Positions 48,450-57,156 of a stretch of DNA of 64,000 nucleotides are shown in pieces. The position numbers and the translations under genes were made by a program. Positions within the stretch are counted from its first letter, which is position 1. Each line of letters begins with the position of its first letter. This DNA is from Lachnospiraceae bacterium. Its GTDB lineage: Bacteria; Bacillota; Clostridia; Lachnospirales; Lachnospiraceae. A model generated the notes under the pieces. That model did not search any database. It was not told the DNA's origin and saw only the letters and a program-made list of their open reading frames with translations. The DNA lies in the NCBI GenBank assembly GCA_017553505.1, contig JAFZLD010000003.1:62001-126000 (forward strand). The letters are read 5' to 3'.

Positions 48450-50240
48450 ATGCTTTTTAATGCTATAACTTTGCTGGGCGGCCTTGCCATGTTCCTGTAC
48501 GGAATGAGAATGATGAGCGGCGGCCTTAAATCCAGCGCCTCAGGTACACTTAAGACAATTATGGAGAAGGTTACGAACAGCCCGATCAATGCATTCCTGC
48601 TCGGTGTTGCGGTAACCGCTATCATTCAGTCGTCTACGGCCACAATCGTTATTACTTCAGGTCTTGTGGCAGCAGGCATTATTTCGCTTAGGCAGTCACT
48701 CGGTATCATCATCGGTGCCAATGTAGGTACCACCGTTACCGGTCAGATTATCAGACTTCTTGATATTGACGGAAGCGCAGGCTCCGTACTTCAGTTTTTC
48801 AAACCTTCGACTCTTGCGCCGATAGCTCTCATTATCGGTATTATTCTTATAATGTTCTGTAAGTTCAAGCGTTCCGACACAATCGGTACCATCGCTATGG
48901 GCTTCGGTATTTTATTCTCAGGACTTATGAATATGACGGGAGCGGTAAGTTCCCTTACGGATACGCCTCTTATGCAGAGCCTCTTTACGGGACTTGGCAA
49001 TAACCACGTTATCGGTTATCTGACCGGTGCAGGCGTTGCGTTCGTGCTTCAGAGCTCCAGCGCTACGGTCGGTATTTTGCAGGCTTTCTCCGTATCCGGC
49101 GATCTTACTTTCAAAGCCATCTATGCGGTTATCACCGGTATTTATCTCGGTGACTGCGTTACTACCGCCATCGTGTGCTCCATCGGTGCCAAGGCCGATC
49201 AGAGACGCGTCGGTGTCATAAATATTCTTTTTAACTTAAGCAAAACGGTTCTCGTACTTATCGGAGTTAACATTTTCCATGCTTTCGGACTTCTTGACAA
49301 GATTTGGGAAATGCCTGTTAACTCAGGTGTAATCGCCAACACTAATACTGTATTTAATTTGACATGTGCGATTTTGCTCCTACCCATGGTAGGAGTTTAT
49401 GAGAAACTCAGTAAGAGGATAGTTAAGGATGATCCTGTAGCTGTCGACAAGTATGCAGAGAAGCTTGCGGCACTTAACCCCGCTTTCTTTGCCACACCCG
49501 CACTTGCGCTTCGCAGTTGCTACGACATTCTCAAAGAAAGCCTTTCCATCTCCTTACACAGCATCAACAAAGCCCTTGGCATGATTGAGAAATACGACCC
49601 CGAAGTGTACAAAGAAATCGATGAGGAAGAGGACACCGTCGATGAACTGACCGACAGACTCAGCGACTATATGGTGCAGCTTTCTCCCCATATCAAGGAA
49701 GAATATCATGTTAAGATTCTCGACGAATACTACAAGGTAGTTACGGAGTTTGAGAGGCTCAGCGACCACGCGCTTAACCTTGCGATGTGTGCCCGTAACC
49801 TCGAGGAAGACCATATTTCTTTCTCCGATCCCGGTCTTCAGGAACTTGCTGTAGTAAGAGATCTTCTTAACAGAATTTTCAATAATACTACATCGGCTTT
49901 TGAAAAAAGAGATGTTGCGGCAGCCCGTCATATCGAGCCTCTCGAGGAGGTTATGGATGACATGGTCAATGCTCTTAACGACAACCACCTTGCACGTTTA
50001 AGAGCAGGCACCTGTAATATTCATGCGGGCACGGTATTCCTTGATATTCTTTCCAATATCGAGAGAATTTCCGACGTATGCAGTAACATCGGTATCGCGG
50101 TTATAGCGCGTGCCAATCCCGAAGTTGCCAATCTTGCGCACTCCTACATTTCTTCCCTTCATCAGGGTCGCGATGCGGGATACAACCGCGAGTATGAGGC
50201 GGCTCACGAGGAGTTCTTCGGCCGTATTAAGAAGGATTAA
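48450..50240 (+). CDS. Na/Pi-cotransporter family protein with PhoU-like tail
   Basis: A 596-residue protein of the NptA/YjbB family. About nine membrane helices hold the two inverted repeats with QSSTAT and QSSSATVGI, the sodium/phosphate signature. Residues about 350-590 are helical PhoU-like repeats. It moves phosphate with sodium; some relatives export it. The frame extends to a TTG at 48411 inside a TTGACA/TATACG promoter, so the ATG at 48450 (GGAG nine bases before) is the likely start. Its stop overlaps the next gene's ATG. Confidence 0.9.
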   Translation: MLFNAITLLGGLAMFLYGMRMMSGGLKSSASGTLKTIMEKVTNSPINAFLLGVAVTAIIQSSTATIVITSGLVAAGIISLRQSLGIIIGANVGTTVTGQIIRLLDIDGSAGSVLQFFKPSTLAPIALIIGIILIMFCKFKRSDTIGTIAMGFGILFSGLMNMTGAVSSLTDTPLMQSLFTGLGNNHVIGYLTGAGVAFVLQSSSATVGILQAFSVSGDLTFKAIYAVITGIYLGDCVTTAIVCSIGAKADQRRVGVINILFNLSKTVLVLIGVNIFHAFGLLDKIWEMPVNSGVIANTNTVFNLTCAILLLPMVGVYEKLSKRIVKDDPVAVDKYAEKLAALNPAFFATPALALRSCYDILKESLSISLHSINKALGMIEKYDPEVYKEIDEEEDTVDELTDRLSDYMVQLSPHIKEEYHVKILDEYYKVVTEFERLSDHALNLAMCARNLEEDHISFSDPGLQELAVVRDLLNRIFNNTTSAFEKRDVAAARHIEPLEEVMDDMVNALNDNHLARLRAGTCNIHAGTVFLDILSNIERISDVCSNIGIAVIARANPEVANLAHSYISSLHQGRDAGYNREYEAAHEEFFGRIKKD

Positions 50241-52039
50241 TGAAGTTTAGAGAGAAGCTTATGAAAATCCGCGCAGATTATCTCTTCTTCAGAGATGAGT
50301 GCGTGGCGGCACAGATTGTTGCCGTTAAAAGAATAAGTATTATGGCGATGCTCTTTTCCATTGCGGCACCGTTTATTTTACTTGCATTCGTAACCGACAG
50401 CGCGGAGTACGTAATTACCCAGTACATCGCGCTGACTATCGTTGCGGCTACATGTCTTTTGATGGTTTTCATGATTGACCATCTTAAGTTCTTTCAGAAC
50501 AGTTTGCGCCACCGTACCAATTTCGGTGAGTGCGTCTATTTTATCAGTTGTTTCCTTTATATTGCGTGGGGCAATCTTTCCCTCGGTATCACTTACAGAG
50601 TAATAGAGCGATTCGATATAGTCGTGTGGATAGTCATTTACCTGATTGTTGCAGGTATGGCGACCATGATGCCTTTCCAGGTTATCCTGGTCAATCTGGC
50701 TTCTTTCGGCACCACGATTATACAGATATACAGGCTGTCGGGTAAAGCTCCGGACCGGTTTGTAGTTTATCATGTAAGCATGTTCGTGTTCTTCATATCG
50801 TTCATCATGATTGAAAAGTATCAGTATTCGCTTAAGAGCTTTAAACGCCTTAAGTCGATTGAAGAGCAGCGTGCCGACAGAGAGAGTTTCCTTGTGAACA
50901 TGACTCACGAGATGCGTACGCCTCTTAATGCGGTGCTTGGTAAGAACAACATCATCATTAACGATACCAAGGAACAAGAGACCCTTAAACTGTCCAAAGA
51001 AATCAATACCAGCGGCAAGATTATTCTTGCCATGATTAACGACATTTTAGACCTTTCCAAGATGGAAGCCGGCAAGATGACCATTAACCCCGTGAACTAT
51101 TCACCGAGTGTAATCAGTTATGAGGTGGCGGATATTATGCGTTCGGATGCGGTTGCCAAGGGCCTCGGATTTAAGCTGGAGGTAAGCTCCAATGTTCCTG
51201 CGGGACTGTACGGCGATGATGTGCGTATCAGACAGGTCATCATGAACCTTGTGTCGAACGCCATTAAGTACACGAGAGAAGGCTCCGTTACTCTGCGAAT
51301 GTGGTTTGACAATATCGACCCCAATGACAAGATTGGTCAGCTTCATGTGGCAGTCATCGATACGGGTATCGGCATTAAGGAAGAGGACCTTCCGAAGCTT
51401 AAGAAAGCATTTATGCGACTTGACAGCGAGAATAACAGAAATGTTGAGGGTACCGGCCTCGGACTCGCCATAAGTTCATCGCTTTTACAGCTTATGGGCA
51501 GTGAGCTTAAGGTTGACAGTGTTTACGAGATTGGGTCGACGTTTTCTTTTACCGTGGAGCAGATGGTAACGGATGCGCGCTCGCTTAGAAAGTTTTACAA
51601 AGAAACCGATGATTCCGGCATCAAGCGATTCGATGCTTCGCTTGCGAAGGTGCTGGTTGTTGATGATAACAAGGTTAACTTCTCGGTCTGCAAGGGTCTT
51701 ATGAAATATTACGGATTCGTGCCGGACTACGCGGAGAGCGGTGAGAAGGCGCTTAAGATGATTAAGACGGGTGACTATGATTTGATCTTTATCGATCACC
51801 TGATGCCCGAGATGAGCGGACTTGATGTGCTTAATCACATTAAGGAAGATTATCCCGAGGTGTATGAGAAGACGCCGATTGTGGCGCTTACCGCCAATGA
51901 AAATCAGGACTCCGAAGAAGAGTACAAGGGGCATGGATTTACCGATTACCTCGGCAAGCCGATTGATGAGCAGAAGCTCCATGATATACTTGATAAGTAT
52001 ATCCCCGAAGAGAAACGCGTTAAAGCACCGAAAGCCTGA
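50240..52039 (+). CDS. Hybrid sensor histidine kinase with receiver domain
   Basis: A 599-residue membrane kinase. Six helices occupy about residues 28-200. The HisKA box NMTHEMRTPLNAV has His223, the ATPase domain shows NLVSNAIKYT, DTGIGI and GTGLGLAI, and a receiver domain (470-590) has VLVVDDNKVN and phospho-acceptor Asp519 (FIDHLMPEMSG). No separate response regulator is adjacent, so signal output may pass through a phosphorelay or another locus. It overlaps the transporter gene by one base, hinting that it monitors phosphate or sodium state. Confidence 0.92.
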   Translation: MKFREKLMKIRADYLFFRDECVAAQIVAVKRISIMAMLFSIAAPFILLAFVTDSAEYVITQYIALTIVAATCLLMVFMIDHLKFFQNSLRHRTNFGECVYFISCFLYIAWGNLSLGITYRVIERFDIVVWIVIYLIVAGMATMMPFQVILVNLASFGTTIIQIYRLSGKAPDRFVVYHVSMFVFFISFIMIEKYQYSLKSFKRLKSIEEQRADRESFLVNMTHEMRTPLNAVLGKNNIIINDTKEQETLKLSKEINTSGKIILAMINDILDLSKMEAGKMTINPVNYSPSVISYEVADIMRSDAVAKGLGFKLEVSSNVPAGLYGDDVRIRQVIMNLVSNAIKYTREGSVTLRMWFDNIDPNDKIGQLHVAVIDTGIGIKEEDLPKLKKAFMRLDSENNRNVEGTGLGLAISSSLLQLMGSELKVDSVYEIGSTFSFTVEQMVTDARSLRKFYKETDDSGIKRFDASLAKVLVVDDNKVNFSVCKGLMKYYGFVPDYAESGEKALKMIKTGDYDLIFIDHLMPEMSGLDVLNHIKEDYPEVYEKTPIVALTANENQDSEEEYKGHGFTDYLGKPIDEQKLHDILDKYIPEEKRVKAPKA

Positions 52040-52064
52040 GATATTGAGGCTGCGGTGCTTTTTG
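52022..52064 (+). terminator. Terminator overlapping the kinase stop codon
   Basis: Outer stem AAGCACCG / CGGTGCTT and inner stem AGCCT / AGGCT, then TTTTTG. The stop codon is inside the hairpin. Confidence 0.8.
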
Positions 52065-52105
52065 TTACCTCGAAAATAAGTGAAACGTTTAACCCACAAT
52101 CTTTA

Positions 52106-52133
52106 TTTACAAACGGTAAAATTATGGTACAAT
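52106..52133 (+). promoter_or_regulatory. Promoter of the LacI-type gene
   Basis: TTTACA and TACAAT with a 16-base spacer, about 30 bases before the ATG. A LacI-like half-palindrome TGAAACGTTTAAC lies at 52081, just upstream. Confidence 0.55.
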
Positions 52134-52164
52134 CTTGGTAAAAGTTTTACTTAGAGGGATTTGT

Positions 52165-53232
52165 ATGGCTAAAAGAAATATGGAATCCGTTGTGACCATC
52201 AAGGATATTGCGGCATCCTGCGGTGTGTCCATCTCAACGGTATCAAACGTTTTAAACGGCAAGAAGAATAAGGTCAGTGAAGAAATGTCGGCCAAGATTC
52301 GTGCCGAAGTGGAGCGAACCGGCTATCGCCCCAATTATCTCGCCAAGAGTTTAAGATCTATTTCGACCAAGACTATAGGCATTATAGCCGAGGACCTTAT
52401 CGTGTTCAGTTCGCCATCCATTATCGAAGGTGTTATGAACTGCTGTGAAGAGCACGGCTACAATGTTGTCATAGAGAACATGAGACTGTTCGGTCGCTGG
52501 AGCGGCAGATGGATGCACGATGAGGCATTGTTCCAGTCCGCACTTCAGCCCGTGCTTGCCAAGATGGATGCCATGAACGTGGACGGAATCCTTTATGTGG
52601 GCGGTCACGAGCATACAGTCAATAAGCTTATCAGTGCTAACAATCTGCCTATCGTAATGTCTTACGCAATCGCCGCGGACAAGGAAATTCCTACCTTCCG
52701 CTTGGATGACGTATCCGGCGGATACGATGTTACCAAGTATCTTGTATCCAAGGGCCACAAGCATATAGGCGTAATCGCCGGTGAATACGACAATACCCAT
52801 ACGGTTAACCGTATCATCGGTATTCAGAAGGCGATGTTCGAGGAAGGCATTCTTTTCGACCCGAGCCTTATCGAGTATTCCACCTGGAACAAGGCGGGCG
52901 GTTACAACGGCATGAGGGCATTGATTGACAAGGACATTACCGCAGTATTCTGTATGTCCGATGCAATTGCTGCCGGCGCGTATGCGTTCCTTAAGGAGAA
53001 GGGTATGAAGCCCGGTGAGGACATTTCCATCATGGGTTACGATAACCAGGATATAGCATCCTTCCTCACACCCGAGGTTACTACCGTGGCACTTCCGCTT
53101 CCGGAGATTGGTTACAAGGCTGCCGATAAGATTATTGAGATGATTGAGACACCTCTTTCCGCCGGCAAGCAGATTACGGACATCCGTATCAAGGGAAATA
53201 TCATTGAGAGAAAGTCTGTGAAGACGATATAG
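52165..53232 (+). CDS. LacI-family transcriptional regulator
   Basis: A 355-residue repressor with the LacI helix-turn-helix and hinge (VTIKDIAASCGVSISTVSNVLNGKKNKVSEEMSAKI and the GYRPNYLAKSL hinge) and a periplasmic-binding-protein-like sugar domain (SKGHKHIGVIAGE, MSDAIAAGAYAFLKEKG, SIMGYDNQDIASFL). It stands directly before an arabino-oligosaccharide operon with ACGTTTTAC-type operators, so it most likely represses that operon until an arabinose-derived ligand binds. The ATG at 52165 follows AGAGGG. Confidence 0.92.
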   Translation: MAKRNMESVVTIKDIAASCGVSISTVSNVLNGKKNKVSEEMSAKIRAEVERTGYRPNYLAKSLRSISTKTIGIIAEDLIVFSSPSIIEGVMNCCEEHGYNVVIENMRLFGRWSGRWMHDEALFQSALQPVLAKMDAMNVDGILYVGGHEHTVNKLISANNLPIVMSYAIAADKEIPTFRLDDVSGGYDVTKYLVSKGHKHIGVIAGEYDNTHTVNRIIGIQKAMFEEGILFDPSLIEYSTWNKAGGYNGMRALIDKDITAVFCMSDAIAAGAYAFLKEKGMKPGEDISIMGYDNQDIASFLTPEVTTVALPLPEIGYKAADKIIEMIETPLSAGKQITDIRIKGNIIERKSVKTI

Positions 53233-53241
53233 AGATTTACG

Positions 53242-53269
53242 AGCCTGTCGATAATTCGGCAGGCTTTTT
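53242..53269 (+). terminator. Terminator of the LacI gene
   Basis: Nine-base-pair stem AGCCTGTCG / CGGCAGGCT with loop ATAATT, followed by TTTTTC. Confidence 0.85.
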
Positions 53270-53374
53270 CTTTTACAGTCAAAGAAAAACGTTACACCAT
53301 TTATGGTAGTAACGAAAACGATATCTGTGAATAAATCACAAACATTTGACGGCGAATTGTATAATATTGCCATA

Positions 53375-53431
53375 TTGACGAATCATAACTGTACAAATAT
53401 AATGAAATCCGAACAAAGAAAAACGTTTTAC
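53375..53431 (+). promoter_or_regulatory. Promoter and LacI-type operator of the arabinoside operon
   Basis: TTGACG (53375-53380) and TATAAT (53398-53403) with a 17-base spacer. The near-palindrome GAAAAACGTTTTAC (53418-53431) begins about eight bases after the predicted start, a typical roadblock position. A related GAAAAACGTTACAC lies at 53282 and may be an auxiliary site. Confidence 0.7.
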
Positions 53432-53515
53432 CTCAAACGGTCTTATCCCGAATCGCTTGAGTAAGTCGTAATTCCGAAGTTCGGGTTAACAGTACATCAC
53501 TAACAGGAGGTATCT

Positions 53516-55120
53516 ATGAAAAAGTTATTGGCAATGCTCTTAGCTATGACAATGGTTGTTGCATGTCTTGCAGGCTGCGGTAAGTCTGAAGAGAAGACAA
53601 CACCCGAGACTAAGAGCTCTACAGAAAGCTCCGCAGTAACATCTACAGCGGAAGGCGAGTTAACTCTCGCACAGCAGGCTATTGCCGACAGAAAGGCAGA
53701 AGCTGAAAAGACAGGTAAATACACAAAGGTTGTTGTTTCTTTCTTTGACTGGACAGGCGCACCTGCAGGTATCGACAGAATCAACCGGAAATTAAGCGCT
53801 TATACCGAAGAGACACTCGGTGTTGATGTTGAGCTTCTTATCATCGACTCCGCAGCATACAGCGATGACATCAAGCTTATGCTTTCTTCGGGTGAGCAGG
53901 TAGACCTTTTCTCCACATGCGGACCCGGTTACATGACCTGTGTTAACAACGGTTACACCGCAGACCTTGAAGAGAACGGTCTTCTTGACAACTACGGCGC
54001 AGGCCTTAAGGACGTTGTAAGAAGCGATTACTTCGATGCATGTCGTGTAGGCGGCACACTTTACGGTGTTCCTCCGATTAAGGATTACGCTATTCAGACC
54101 GCAGCTGTTTGTATCGGTACCGAGTACCTTGACGGCGCAGGTGTTGATCTTTCTAAGTTCCAGAAGGACAGCCTTGGTTACTACAAGTGCACATGGGATG
54201 ATGTAGACGATATGTTTGCCAAGATGCACGCTGCATTCCCTGACAAGATTGTATACTCCACTCAGGACAACATGCTTTCACAGGGTAGCTGTGTTGACCC
54301 TGTAGGCGGCGACTACTACGGATCGCTTCTCGATCCCGCTAACAGCTTAAAGGTTGAAAACGTATACGAATCAGAAATCTTTAAGACCTGGTGCGACAGA
54401 TTCTACAGATGGAATCAGGCAGGTTACATTTCAGGCGATGCTCTTACCGACAAGAACGGTGCATCCGCAAGAATTAAGTCAGGCGCATACATGGCTATGA
54501 TGGCTTGCGGTAAGCCCGCATACGAGAACCAGATTTCCGGTGAGTGCGGACGTCCCATGACAGTATTTGACGTAGGTGAGCCTTTCATGAGCTCTTCCGC
54601 AGTATCTTCTTTCCCTTGGTGCATGAACCAGAACACAGAAGATCCCATCGCAGCAATGCAGGTACTTGAAGCACTTTACACCGATCCCGTTGTAGCTAAC
54701 TTAGCTTGCTGGGGCGAAGAAGGTGTTGAATACGTAGTTAACGCAGACACCACCATTAACTGGGGACCCGGCGTTGATTCCACCAACTCCGAGTACTATC
54801 CTAACGTACTCTGGCTTATGCCCAACCAGTACGCAGCACACGTTTGGGAAGGAGATCCCGTTGACGTAGGTGAGCAGACCGCAGCATTCAACGACAACTG
54901 CCCCGTTAAGTCCAAGGCTCTCGGATTCACCTGGGACAACAGCGAATACGCTTCAACTTACACCTCTCTTCAGAACGCATACGAAGAGTACGCAGGCAAG
55001 GTTATCTACGGTTTCGTAGAGCCCGAAGCAGGTCTTAAGGAGCTTAACGACGCTCTTAAGGCAGCAGGTCTTGACGAGTACATGGCTGCTAAGCAGAAAG
55101 CTCTTGACGAGTGGAAATAA
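53516..55120 (+). CDS. Sugar-binding lipoprotein of an ABC importer
   Basis: A 534-residue extracytoplasmic solute-binding protein. The signal peptide ends in the lipobox LAGC (Cys21), followed by a Ser/Thr/Glu-rich linker. The length and the NTDGIR-free, tyrosine/tryptophan-rich body fit the large oligosaccharide binders that work with LplB/YtcP permeases. The GH51 enzyme at the end of the operon points to arabino-oligosaccharides as ligand. The codons are strongly biased to C-ending forms, consistent with high expression. AGGAGG site; three hairpins follow before the permease genes. Confidence 0.9.
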   Translation: MKKLLAMLLAMTMVVACLAGCGKSEEKTTPETKSSTESSAVTSTAEGELTLAQQAIADRKAEAEKTGKYTKVVVSFFDWTGAPAGIDRINRKLSAYTEETLGVDVELLIIDSAAYSDDIKLMLSSGEQVDLFSTCGPGYMTCVNNGYTADLEENGLLDNYGAGLKDVVRSDYFDACRVGGTLYGVPPIKDYAIQTAAVCIGTEYLDGAGVDLSKFQKDSLGYYKCTWDDVDDMFAKMHAAFPDKIVYSTQDNMLSQGSCVDPVGGDYYGSLLDPANSLKVENVYESEIFKTWCDRFYRWNQAGYISGDALTDKNGASARIKSGAYMAMMACGKPAYENQISGECGRPMTVFDVGEPFMSSSAVSSFPWCMNQNTEDPIAAMQVLEALYTDPVVANLACWGEEGVEYVVNADTTINWGPGVDSTNSEYYPNVLWLMPNQYAAHVWEGDPVDVGEQTAAFNDNCPVKSKALGFTWDNSEYASTYTSLQNAYEEYAGKVIYGFVEPEAGLKELNDALKAAGLDEYMAAKQKALDEWK

Positions 55121-55125
55121 GGAAT

Positions 55126-55286
55126 CATAGGTGTGTGTTGTACACCTATGACGAAAATGATTAGCTTTAAAATCATTTTCGCGCGGAGAGTTCCGCTCCC
55201 GATTTGGTATTTCACAAAGCGGGAGGTTCCGCTTAAAAACAATGAATCAACTATTTGGAGCCGGTCTTATGGGCCGGCTCCGATTT
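55126..55286 (+). other. Chain of intercistronic hairpins
   Basis: Between the binding-protein and permease genes: TCATAGGTGT / ACACCTATGA (55126-55152), GAAAATGATT / AATCATTTTC (55153-55180), a weaker GCGGA.../TCCGC element, and GGAGCCGG / CCGGCTCC (55257-55281). Such structures commonly stop part of the transcripts and protect the binding-protein mRNA. Confidence 0.65.
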
Positions 55287-55302
55287 AAAGAAGGAATTCA
55301 CA

Positions 55303-56244
55303 ATGAAGAACGATACAAAGGTTGCAGGTAAGAAAACATTGAAAAAGCGTTTAAGACGCTTTCTTCCGATGTACATTATGGCACTTCCGGGACTGATTTA
55401 TTTATTCATCAATAACTACATGCCGCTTCCCGGCCTTGTGCTTGCTTTTAAGAAATTCAATGCCAAGAAAGGTATTTTCGGTTCGGACTTTATCGGCCTT
55501 AAGAACTTTGAGCCCTTATTTAAGACCAAAGATGCCTTCGTTATTACAAGAAACACAATCCTTTATAATCTGGCATTTATAGTTATCAACACAATACTGG
55601 CTGTGTTTGTTGCAATAATGCTTGCGGAGATGACTTCGAAGCTTAAGAAAACTTATCAGTGCCTCATTTTACTACCGTTTATGATTTCCATGGTAATCGT
55701 AAGCTACCTGGTATTTGGTTTCTTCTCTAACGACAACGGTTTCGTCAACAACACGATTTTAAAGTGGCTCGGCAAGGACCCCGTTCAGTGGTACATGGAG
55801 AAAAAATACTGGCCGTACATCATCGTGTTTGTTAACGCTTGGAAGGTTACGGGTTACAACTGTATCATCTACCTTTCGGCCATCCTCGGCATCGACAGAG
55901 GAATCTACGAATCTGCGGCAATCGACGGCTGCAGCAAGTGGAGACAGATTACGAAGATTACGATTCCGCTTCTTAAGCCCACCATCATCATGATGACGCT
56001 TCTTGCAATCGGTCGAATCTTCTACTCGGACTTCGGACTTTTCTATCAGGTTCCCATGAACCAGGGTGCATTGTTCAAAGTCACCAACACAATCGATACA
56101 TACGTCTACAGAGGACTCGTGCAGGACGGTAATTACGGTATCTCATCCGCAGCAGGCCTTTACCAGTCACTCGTGGGCTTCATACTGATACTTGCGGCCA
56201 ACCTTTCGGTTAAGAAGATTGAGCCCGAGAGCGCTTTATTTTAA
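55303..56244 (+). CDS. ABC sugar permease, LplB-like
   Basis: A 313-residue membrane protein with six helices and the binding-protein-dependent permease loop ESAAIDGCSKWRQITKITIPLLKP (EAA motif). The start NYMPLPGLVLAFKKFN is typical of LplB/YteP-type oligosaccharide permeases. It forms a heterodimer with the next protein. The ATP-binding subunit is not in the operon and is probably a shared MsmK-like protein. The ATG at 55303 has AAGGA before it; the frame from 55255 lies inside the hairpin. Confidence 0.9.
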   Translation: MKNDTKVAGKKTLKKRLRRFLPMYIMALPGLIYLFINNYMPLPGLVLAFKKFNAKKGIFGSDFIGLKNFEPLFKTKDAFVITRNTILYNLAFIVINTILAVFVAIMLAEMTSKLKKTYQCLILLPFMISMVIVSYLVFGFFSNDNGFVNNTILKWLGKDPVQWYMEKKYWPYIIVFVNAWKVTGYNCIIYLSAILGIDRGIYESAAIDGCSKWRQITKITIPLLKPTIIMMTLLAIGRIFYSDFGLFYQVPMNQGALFKVTNTIDTYVYRGLVQDGNYGISSAAGLYQSLVGFILILAANLSVKKIEPESALF

Positions 56245-56258
56245 CAGGAGGAAAAAGA

Positions 56259-57149
56259 ATGCGAAGCGACAAAAAATTCCAGATATTCTCGCATGCGGTG
56301 CTCATTCTTTTTTCACTGCTTGCGCTTCTTCCGATGATACTGATGTTTACATCGTCACTCACGGACAACAACGAACTTATTGCGACAGGATACACCTACT
56401 TCCCCAAGAAGTGGTCACTCTACGCCTACGAATACATCTTCAGTACCGGTAACTCTGTGGTACATGCTTACGGAATATCCGTGCTGCTTACTTTTGCGGG
56501 AACGGCACTTGCGCTTACCATCACAACGCTTCTTGCCTACGCGATTTCCAAGAAGGATATGCCCGGACGCAAGGTAATTACGTTTCTGATTGTGTTCTCG
56601 ATGCTCTTTAACGGAGGTTTGGTACCGACATACATCATCTACACGAATCTTCTGGGTATTAAGAATTCATTCTGGGCGCTGCTCATTCCGGGACTTTTGA
56701 TGAACGGATTCAACGTAATGCTTATGAAGTCTTACTTCGTATCCAGCATTCCCGAGGAGATTCTCGACGCGGCTTACATCGACGGCGCAAGCGAGACGAG
56801 AACATTCTTAAGCGTTGTAATTCCGCTTTCCAAGCCTATACTTGCAACGATAGCGCTTTTTGCAGGTATCGCTTACTGGAACGACTGGATGAACGGTTAT
56901 ATCTACCTTACCAAGAGAACGGATCTTTATTCGGTGCAAAACCTACTTAACCGAATGATGCAGAATATACAGTTTCTTTCGCAGTCAAGCTCCAACGTGC
57001 AGAACGCCAATGTCGGCTTAAGCGCCATTCCCATGGCTTCCGTGCGTATGGCGATGGCAGTTGTGGGTATCCTGCCGATTATAATAATTTACCCGTTTGT
57101 TCAGAAATACTTTGTAAAGGGAATCACTCTCGGTGGTGTGAAGGGATAA
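56259..57149 (+). CDS. ABC sugar permease, YtcP/CarB-like
   Basis: A 296-residue partner permease with six helices and the EAA loop EEILDAAYIDGASETRTFLSVVIPLSKP; it ends in the family's FVQKYFVKGITLGGVKG. It starts 14 bases after the first permease with AGGAGG. With that subunit and the lipoprotein it would import arabinose-containing oligosaccharides. Confidence 0.92.
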   Translation: MRSDKKFQIFSHAVLILFSLLALLPMILMFTSSLTDNNELIATGYTYFPKKWSLYAYEYIFSTGNSVVHAYGISVLLTFAGTALALTITTLLAYAISKKDMPGRKVITFLIVFSMLFNGGLVPTYIIYTNLLGIKNSFWALLIPGLLMNGFNVMLMKSYFVSSIPEEILDAAYIDGASETRTFLSVVIPLSKPILATIALFAGIAYWNDWMNGYIYLTKRTDLYSVQNLLNRMMQNIQFLSQSSSNVQNANVGLSAIPMASVRMAMAVVGILPIIIIYPFVQKYFVKGITLGGVKG

Positions 57150-57156
57150 CGACTAC

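Noticed and set aside
52351-53373. 340-codon minus-strand frame opposite the LacI gene
   Set aside because: Shadow of the regulator; no ribosome site and a composition rich in His, Asn and Leu typical of antisense translation.
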